Source: Linyphia triangularis (taxonomy: Eukaryota > Arthropoda > Arachnida > Araneae > Linyphiidae). Taken from it: a stretch of DNA of 64,000 nucleotides. The translations under genes were made by a program, and so were the position numbers. The stretch lies in contig OZ021732.1 in NCBI GenBank assembly GCA_963978545.1, positions 28,240,123 to 28,304,122 of the forward strand. The letters run 5' to 3'. Position 1 is the first letter of the stretch. Every line of letters begins with the position of its first letter. Below are positions 57,812-64,000 of the stretch, one piece after another. The notes beneath the pieces are model-generated. The model was given only the letters and a program-made list of their open reading frames with translations. It had not been told where the DNA came from and made no database searches.

Positions 57812-58974
57812 TTAGAATTGTGACCTGGTTTTTAAACAGACGAAGCACGCACCCTTCCTTTTCAGTGCTTCTTTTTTCTCCTCCAGCGACATGTCAACCG
57901 CCTTAAAGCATTCTGATGCACTGTAAAAGGACTTATTACAGAATAAGCATTGCTTGTCATTTTTCTCTAACTTATTCCTTTCACTAGATACAATGCAAGC
58001 AGCAGTAGGAATTTTATCTTTCAGTTTAAACCTTTGAAATTCTTGAGTTTTTCCGAAACCTGATCGAGCAAGCTGTAGCCTCTCATCACTTTCAATTTCC
58101 GACCGAAGAAATTCTAACAAGTTTCCCAAAATGTTTGCCTTGTCTTTATTTTCAACTCTACTACGCGTTCGTTCCCACTCCTTGATGAGATTTTCTGGTA
58201 GGGCAGATTCTACTAAAGGATATAACATCGCTTCGTACTTATCAGACGTCACATCTAAAGTCTCAAGTGCTTGTAGTTGAGTTTCTAATTTATCGTAAAG
58301 AATACGCAAAGTAAAATTTTCCCACTCTTTGCTTGAGTTAAAACAAGATTTAAAAGTTCACGAACATAAATTTGGATTAACAGCTCATCTTTAGCAAAAC
58401 GTGACTTCAGTTGTTCAATAGCTTTATAATAATTTGAACCGGATGGTGGAAAACTTTCTACCAAATCTCTTGCCAAAGAACCAATTTCTGTTGCTTGCAG
58501 AAGATATTGAAATTTGTCACCTGAGTCGATACTATCATCTTCATGAATTTTGTTGAACTGTCCCCAGAATCCAAGCCAATTCTTGATATCACCGTCGAAA
58601 CGTTTTAACTTCAACTTAGGAAGACGAAAATTTCGCTTTGTTTCATTTATAGCGCCCAAAAATTCATTTCCTTCATTTGGTGACAAAATTAATTCAACCC
58701 TTGTTTCCATAGCAATCCACTGATCACGATACTTTTCCGTTAAATCAATTTCACTAGAAAATTCATCTTCATCAAAGGTTTCCATTTCTAACCACACCAC
58801 TTTTAATTTTTCATCTAATTGAAATAATCGGTTAGCTTTGTCCTTCAAAATATTGAATACAGGTATCAATTCATTCTTACTTACGGCTTCTGTCTTCATA
58901 ACGGTTTCCATTTCTTTCAATGACATCGTAAATAATTGCCGGAGTTGCGTTCTCTCTCGTTTTAAACTATCCAT
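57812..58974 (-). pseudogene. BEL/Pao gag, frameshifted
   Basis: Two overlapping frames. 58285-58974 starts MDSLKRERTQLRQLF and holds LPKLKLKRFDGDIKNWLGFW, a hallmark of BEL-type Gag (DUF1759). 57812-58309 continues with QLQALETLDV and cysteine knuckles (CLFCNKS, then CFVCLK). The frame change near 58290-58310 breaks the protein. A further knuckle MKCILCKKKHHSIMCP follows in another frame at about 57750-57795. Confidence 0.85.
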
Positions 58975-59168
58975 AGTCCTGTCATGGACACCAATTGTTG
59001 AAAGATTCGATTAAATACTATGGATTTAATATTGAGAAAACACTTTATTGCTGATATTTACATGAAGTTTCGTAATCCGTCTATAAATTCATAGAACGAC
59101 AGCGCAAAGTCAAAAACCATATCGAGTGGAGTTGAGTAACACCAGTTGGAGCTGGTAATACGTAAACA

Positions 59169-59335
59169 CCCTCGACTTGGTTTTCCGGGAACCCGATGGA
59201 TAGTTTGGATTTGACAACACGCCGCACAGCCGTTTCAACGCCATTTTAGATTTAGCAATACAGCCTTTCAACTTATTTTCATTTTGACGACTTTTTTTAA
59301 AAGTCGCCAAAAGGCACCGTACGCTAAATCATAAC
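59169..59335. mobile_element. Right part of a MITE split by the BEL element
   Basis: Ends aaagtcgccaaaaggcaccg, then tacgctaaatcataacctga, matching the inverted end of the family at 53102-53337. The other end lies left of the BEL element, about 56255-56317 (ggtggctcttggtgactttt). Confidence 0.6.
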
Positions 59336-59879
59336 CTGAATGAATATTTTATTATAAAAAGTTAATTTTTTTTATAAAATTGTAGTTTATCCGGATTGCT
59401 GAAATTCTTATTCAATCTACTGTGAATTTTCAGCATAGGAACTTTAATATTTTTAATGGAAATTCGGCTCTCAGGTTTTATCGGTACATATATTCGGAAA
59501 ACGTTCACATATAAATATGGATAAAATTTTAAAGTGCGGTACGGATTATGCGCCAAGAGTTGTTTACGTAATACTGCATCAACTTATGGAAACCATTGGC
59601 AATTCACTTGTTATTAAAAAAAAAGGGCGTCGGCTGACATTAATTGTCCGTACCTGACTTGGAATTTTAACCGACAATTTTTCAGAAAAACCTGGGTTTT
59701 ATAGAATTTTAATCCAAAAGAAATGTACACATCTTGCATCTATTTATTCCGGCATCAATGTAAATATTAAATCAATACGGTTTAAAAAGGCATTAATTTG
59801 TATCAGTAATAAGGAAACAAAATATAGCGAATTCAATTTGCTGGTTGCTACCGGAAGTCAAATTTCTAAAGATATATTG
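59336..59879. other. Spacer with no recognised gene
   Basis: AT-rich, no element ends or coding frame recognised. Confidence 0.45.
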
Positions 59880-60995
59880 TGATTGGCTGGATTGCTGATT
59901 TGTAATTGGGCTACATTTCTGAAATTTTCAATTTGACTGTCTGTCTGTCTGTGGCTCTGTGGATCTATGGAAACCTACTTAAAATTAGAGTAGAGCTCTG
60001 AAATTTTCAGCATAAGTAGTTTGGGCCTTCTAATTGTATACATCACAAACATAACGTTAAAATTTTAATTAGTTCTTTTTTTTATTCAATTTTTTAATTA
60101 ATTAATAAATATGTTACAAAACGATATCTAATAAGGCTACAGATCTGAAATATTCAACATAAGTAGTTTTGACCTTTTAATTGGACTTTTAAGAAACAGA
60201 ATTTTAAATTTTTATTTTGTTCTTTTTTAATTAATTTTTTTAATTAATTAATTTATATATTACAAAACGATTTCAAATAGGGCTACGGCTTTGAAATTTT
60301 CAACGTAAATAGTTGTGGCCTTCTAATTGGATTTTTGAAAAACAGATTATTTTTTTTTCAATAAATTAACAAATATTTTACGAAATGATTTGTAATTGGG
60401 CTACATTTCTGAAATTTTCAACACAAGTAGTTTTGGCCTTCTAATTGGACTGACAAAAAGAATGTTAAGATTTTAATTTGTTTTTCAATTAATTTTTTTC
60501 ACAAAAAGCGACTTCGAATAGGTCTAGATCTCTGAAAGTTTCAACGTAAGTAGTTTTAGCCTCTAATTTTGCTTTCCACAAACACGTGTTAAAATAATCT
60601 TAAAGGGGTGTTGTATTATTGTATTAACGGGGAAATTTTTTTTTCTTGACAACGAAGAGGCTTCCAGTATTAAGTTTTTACGTAGCAATTAGATTTTAGT
60701 GAGTGAAGCGAGCTTATGCTTACGCAGCAATGAACCTTTCATCGAGCGAAGCGAGCCTATGCTTCCATAGCAATGAACCATTTAACGAGTGAAATAAGCC
60801 TGTGTTTATGGATCCATGAACATTTCAGTGAACGAAGCGAGCTCGATTTTGCGTAGCGATGAACCTTCTAGCGAGCGAAGCGCCAAAAACTGGGTTTTAT
60901 ACACGAAAGACAGATTTCCACAATGCGAGGCCTCACAGCTTGCTAATATATTGCACATGTTAAAATTTCGTAGCGAAGCACGGGTATTTAGCTAG
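59880..60995 (+). mobile_element. Non-autonomous Helitron, 5'-truncated, first of a tandem pair
   Basis: Contains gtctgtctgtctgtggctct, then about five units with ctgaaattttcaacataagt and agtttt ggccttctaattgg, then gcgagcctatgcttcc-type words. The 3' end is cgaagcacgggtatttagctag at 60995. The TC 5' terminus is not evident. No Rep/helicase frame. Confidence 0.75.
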
Positions 60996-61607
60996 TCTAT
61001 AATAATAAAATAAGCTGTGTGTCTGGCTGTCTGTCTGTGGCTCTGTGGATCTATAGAAACCTACTTAAAATTAGAGTAGAGCTCTGAAATTTTCAGCATA
61101 AGTAGTTTTGGCCTTCTAATTGTATGCATCAAAAACAGAATGTTAAAATTTTAATTAGTTCGTTTTTAATTAATTAATAAATATTTTACAAAACGATTAC
61201 TAGTAGGGCTACAGCTCTGAAATTTTCAACATAAGTAGTTTTGGCCTTCTAATTGGACTTTTGACAAGGGAGAGGCTTCTAATATTAAGGCTTTAGGTAG
61301 CAATTAGATTTTAGTGAGTGAAGCAAGCTTATGCTTACGCAGCAATGAATCTTTCAGAGAGCGTAGCGAGCCTATGCTTGCATGGCAATGAACCTTTTAA
61401 CGAGTGAAATAAGCTGTTTATGTGTCCATAAACTTTTCAGCGAACAAAGTGAGCTCGATTTTGCGTAGCGATGAACCTTCCTGCGAGCAAAGCGCCAAAA
61501 ACTGGGTCCTATTCACGAATGACAGATTTCCGCAACGTGAGGTCTCTCAGCTAGCTAAAATATTATACACGTTAAAATTTCGTAGAGAAGCACGGGTATT
61601 TAGCTAG
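60996..61607 (+). mobile_element. Non-autonomous Helitron, complete, second of a tandem pair
   Basis: Starts TCTATAATAATAAAATAAGC at 60996, directly after the CTAG of the previous copy, and ends cgggtatttagctag at 61607 followed by T. 612 bp; shorter than its neighbour because it has fewer internal repeat units. The two copies share long identical stretches. Confidence 0.85.
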
Positions 61608-62059
61608 TTATACAAGGTTATCGAGATGTATTCGTATTCCGAGAATCAACAGAAATATTACATAAATAATGGGGATTAAAAGTTTATGGGAATACTCCTA
61701 AACCTCAATCACAAATGTTACAGAACTGTGCTATATACCAAATTAAATGCTTCGGCAAGGTAAATTAAGTTTAAAAAAAAATTCTCTGAATGAACATGCT
61801 CAAAAATCTGTACCGAAGAAGTGCAGAATATCTCTATTTTAAGTTATATTTTATAAAAATAAAAAATAGGCATAAAATAATATATTTTTTTTTAACAGAT
61901 AGCGAAATTGGATTTGGTCGGTAGGTTTTAGATTTAATTTTCTTTCTACGGGGGCTATACTGCCGTCATATGCAAAGAGAACAAAATCTCAAAAAATTCA
62001 ATTGCAGATTTTGAAATCAATTGCATACTTTTAAGTTCGTCCTTTGAAATTACATTTTT
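61608..62059. other. Spacer with no recognised gene
   Basis: AT-rich; no recognisable gene or element ends. Confidence 0.45.
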
Positions 62060-62295
62060 TACTTTCAATTACACTTATGTATATACATAGGGTAATGAAA
62101 GTATAGCATTCGGTAAAAAAAAAAAGTTCGATTTGTTTGCATTTCTCATCCATGTTTTGGAGCATCCTGATTTCAAAAAAGTAATCTAGAAAAAAATGTC
62201 TGTGTGCATGCATGTGTGCCTGTGGTCAGCATAACTCCCGAACAAATTGACCTACGATGTTCAAATTTGGTATGAAGGTTAGTGGCGACCATGGG
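62060..62295 (+). repeat. Unclassified repeat R1, left half, split by a hAT-like element
   Basis: Begins tatacatagggtaatgaaa, then gtatagcattcggt, gttttggagcatcctgattt and cgaacaaattgacctacgat. It continues at 63648 with acctaccattaaggttt after the insertion. Reverse complement of 32815-33415. Confidence 0.75.
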
Positions 62296-63639
62296 CAAGG
62301 CTGTAGCCAGGATTTTTTTTCGGGGGGGGGGGGTTAAGGTGGAAGATTTAAGTTGCAGTTTTGCAACCACTCAAAGCAGATTTTTTTCATTTTTGATTTT
62401 ATCTCATTAAGCAAGAGACTCAAATTCATATTGCATTGATGACCGGTATAATAATTATTCAGGTCATCGATGTAATATGAGTTTAAGTCTCTCGATTTAA
62501 AATTATTAATGCAAATACATACAACAATGAAAATATCTTTGAAGACCATGAATTTAAGTCATCTTTTTTAACTGACATCTCAAGAAATTGACAAAAATAT
62601 TCAGAGACCAGGTTGTAGTTTTCAATCTGAAGTACTTCAAATAAATAAAGTCGACTATCCAAACTCTAGAAGAGGTTCGTCCATTCTTTATAACTGGAAA
62701 TCCGAAATCAAAGGAAGACATCAAAAATATAAAGATACCCATTAAAAATACATTCGAAAAAGGCCATTATGAAGGAAATAAAACAATGCCATAAAAAGTC
62801 TTAAAGTTTCATTTTCAAATATTACTGTTTACTCATTTTGTTTATATTTTTACAATTATAATTTTATGATAAGTATTTTTTATATAAACTGATAACTTTT
62901 TGTTACATTTAAGCTTGCATTACATCATCTTGCAAAATTAAGTAATTTATTAATTAAAAAGTCCCATTTGTACCGTTAAGTTCAGTTCATGGGCACATAT
63001 AAAATGTTTCTTTTTTAATTACATGAATTAAAAATTATGATCTTAAAAAATTATGAGTTGAGTTATATTCAGGTGAATTAACTTTTCCATTTAAGTAGAA
63101 AGAAAAAAAAACTGTAAAAGTGAACCACTGTGCTCCCATCTACAACAGGATACGCCGAGAAGTTTTTGAAAAGTTTTCTACAACTTTTTTGGGGCAAACA
63201 GGAATGTCTCGAAATGTGCTTAACAGCTTAACTAACTTTTGAACAACTTCGTTTAGAAGGCATAAAATTAAATAATGATGTTTGCTTACTTCTTTTCATT
63301 GTAACGATTGTGAATAATAAATGTTATGATAAATGCTTTCATCAAGCTGAAAAATATCAATCATTGAAAGTTCAGGCTCAGTTCACTTCTTTTCGGAACG
63401 CTTCTTTCTAACCAGATTAAAAACAAAAAATAAGTTTTTCTATGTGACGTCATAGTTAACTTTTTTTTTTATGGTTTTGCAACTTTGGTGGTCGTCATTG
63501 CAAGTTTGTTTGTTTTCTTGGATTCAAGAAGGAAAAAAAAGAGAAAAGTAAAGAAGGGGAAGTGGTGAAGCAAGATTTTACACAATTTCGGGGGGGGGGG
63601 GTTTGTCCCGGGGGTCCCCCCCCCCTCCCTACGGCCCTG
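62296..63639. mobile_element. Non-autonomous hAT-like element
   Basis: Left end CAAGGCTGTAGCCAGGATTT and right end ...CTACGGCCCTG are imperfect inverted repeats of the 'CAGGG-CGTAGCCAGG' type common in hAT MITEs. The 8 bp target duplication is (a/g)ccatggg (62288-62295, 63640-63647). G runs lie inside both ends. The 1.3 kb AT-rich interior has no transposase frame. Confidence 0.8.
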
Positions 63640-63647
63640 GCCATGGG

Positions 63648-63955
63648 ACCTACCATTAAGGTTTAATCGCGCATGCGCATAAGGTAGCTGCCATTGAAAA
63701 AAATCATGTTTTTCAATGATTGCTAAAAAAACGGCTCTAACGAATTTGATAAAAATCACTGTGGTAATACCTCTTAAGGTGTTCTAGACTTCCTCACCTC
63801 CGAAATTCCCATACAAATGTTTTAATGACGTAAAAAGTTGAAAAATTAATGCCTTCAACATAGAGTTCTCTTTCCTTGAGCATACTTCATCAACGATCGA
63901 TTTATTATCTCCTCTCAGTTTCGCTTATAATAAAGGATAATATAAGGAGTATCGA
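63648..63955 (+). repeat. Unclassified repeat R1, right half
   Basis: Continues 62060-62295: gcgcatgcgcataaggtagc, ttttcaatgattgctaaaaa, ggtgttctagacttcctcac, ttgagcatacttcatcaacg and cgcttataataaaggataat. It probably ends near 63955. Confidence 0.75.
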
Positions 63956-64000
63956 AAAGTATATCGCCAAAATCACCCTTTTGGCGATGTTTTTTTTTTT

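Larger units (their letters stand above)
56318..59168 (-). mobile_element. BEL/Pao LTR retrotransposon with RT and integrase deletions
   Basis: LTRs 56318-56468 (3') and 58996-59168 (5') begin TGTTGAAAGATTCG and end ATACGTAAACA; the left one lacks a 22 bp segment. Flanks cactc / ccctc match 4 of 5 as target duplication. A purine tract aaggtgggagta precedes the 3' LTR. Gag and protease are of BEL/Pao type; the RT core and integrase core are missing, leaving 2851 bp. It inserted into a MITE of the family at 53102-53337. Confidence 0.88.

Noticed and set aside
63469..63759. Minus-strand frame with a Gly/Pro-rich stretch
   Set aside because: It crosses the hAT-like right end with its G run and enters the R1 repeat; composition explains it.

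Overview
The window is AT-rich eukaryotic nuclear DNA, most likely from an arthropod and probably a chelicerate such as a spider. Supporting points are spliced genes with GT-AG introns, tRNA-derived SINEs with target-site duplications, Helitrons, Tc1/P/hAT/TTAA-type DNA elements, and Copia, Gypsy and BEL/Pao LTR retrotransposons. The taxonomic guess is inference; no species-diagnostic gene was seen.

The host genes are a minus-strand tandem family of MFSD6-like major facilitator membrane proteins. Copy A (2066-11685) and copy B (14913-21087) each have three coding exons of 76, 1386 and 200/203 nt with the same intron phases, and both read open throughout. Copy C keeps only exon 1 (44164-44239) and a damaged exon 3 (27182-27380). 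Its large central exon is not found in the 16.8 kb between them, which is filled with repeats and a Copia element. Positions 1-240 resemble the upstream flank of copies A and C, so a fourth copy probably starts just off the left edge. Copy B has lost the splice acceptor before its start codon and the upstream block shared by A and C, so B may be expressed differently or not at all.

The rest is mostly mobile DNA. 2.3-7.5 kb (intron 2 of A): a decayed intronless multicopy gene with a SINE inside it, and an 875 bp foldback element. 9-12.2 kb: a TTAA element, a complete non-autonomous Helitron and a Helitron relic. 12.9-13.3 kb: a long loopless palindrome. 15.2-20.4 kb: Helitron, Tigger/pogo-like MITE and an unclassified repeat in the introns of B. 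21.6-26.3 kb: a tandem duplication, a foldback element, and a minisatellite split by a Helitron. 28.8-30.9 kb: two SINEs, a 125 bp tandem repeat, and a 250 bp-arm inverted repeat. 32.8-37.3 kb: unclassified repeat, TTAA element, and a Tc1-like element with 545 bp inverted arms. 40.0-44.0 kb: degenerate Copia element. 45.1-51.1 kb: a young, nearly intact Gypsy element whose LTRs differ at one base in 466. 51.6-54.5 kb: P-like element with a THAP fragment. 56.3-59.2 kb: gutted BEL/Pao element nested in a MITE. 59.9-61.6 kb: two head-to-tail Helitrons. 62.0-64.0 kb: unclassified repeat split by a hAT-like element.

No rRNA gene, true tRNA gene, CRISPR array or prokaryotic feature was seen. Exon limits were set by eye from splice motifs and agreement between paralogs. 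The genes do not form a pathway; the coherent story is a lineage-specific transporter-family expansion in which copies are intact (A), altered upstream (B) or broken (C) amid heavy transposon traffic.
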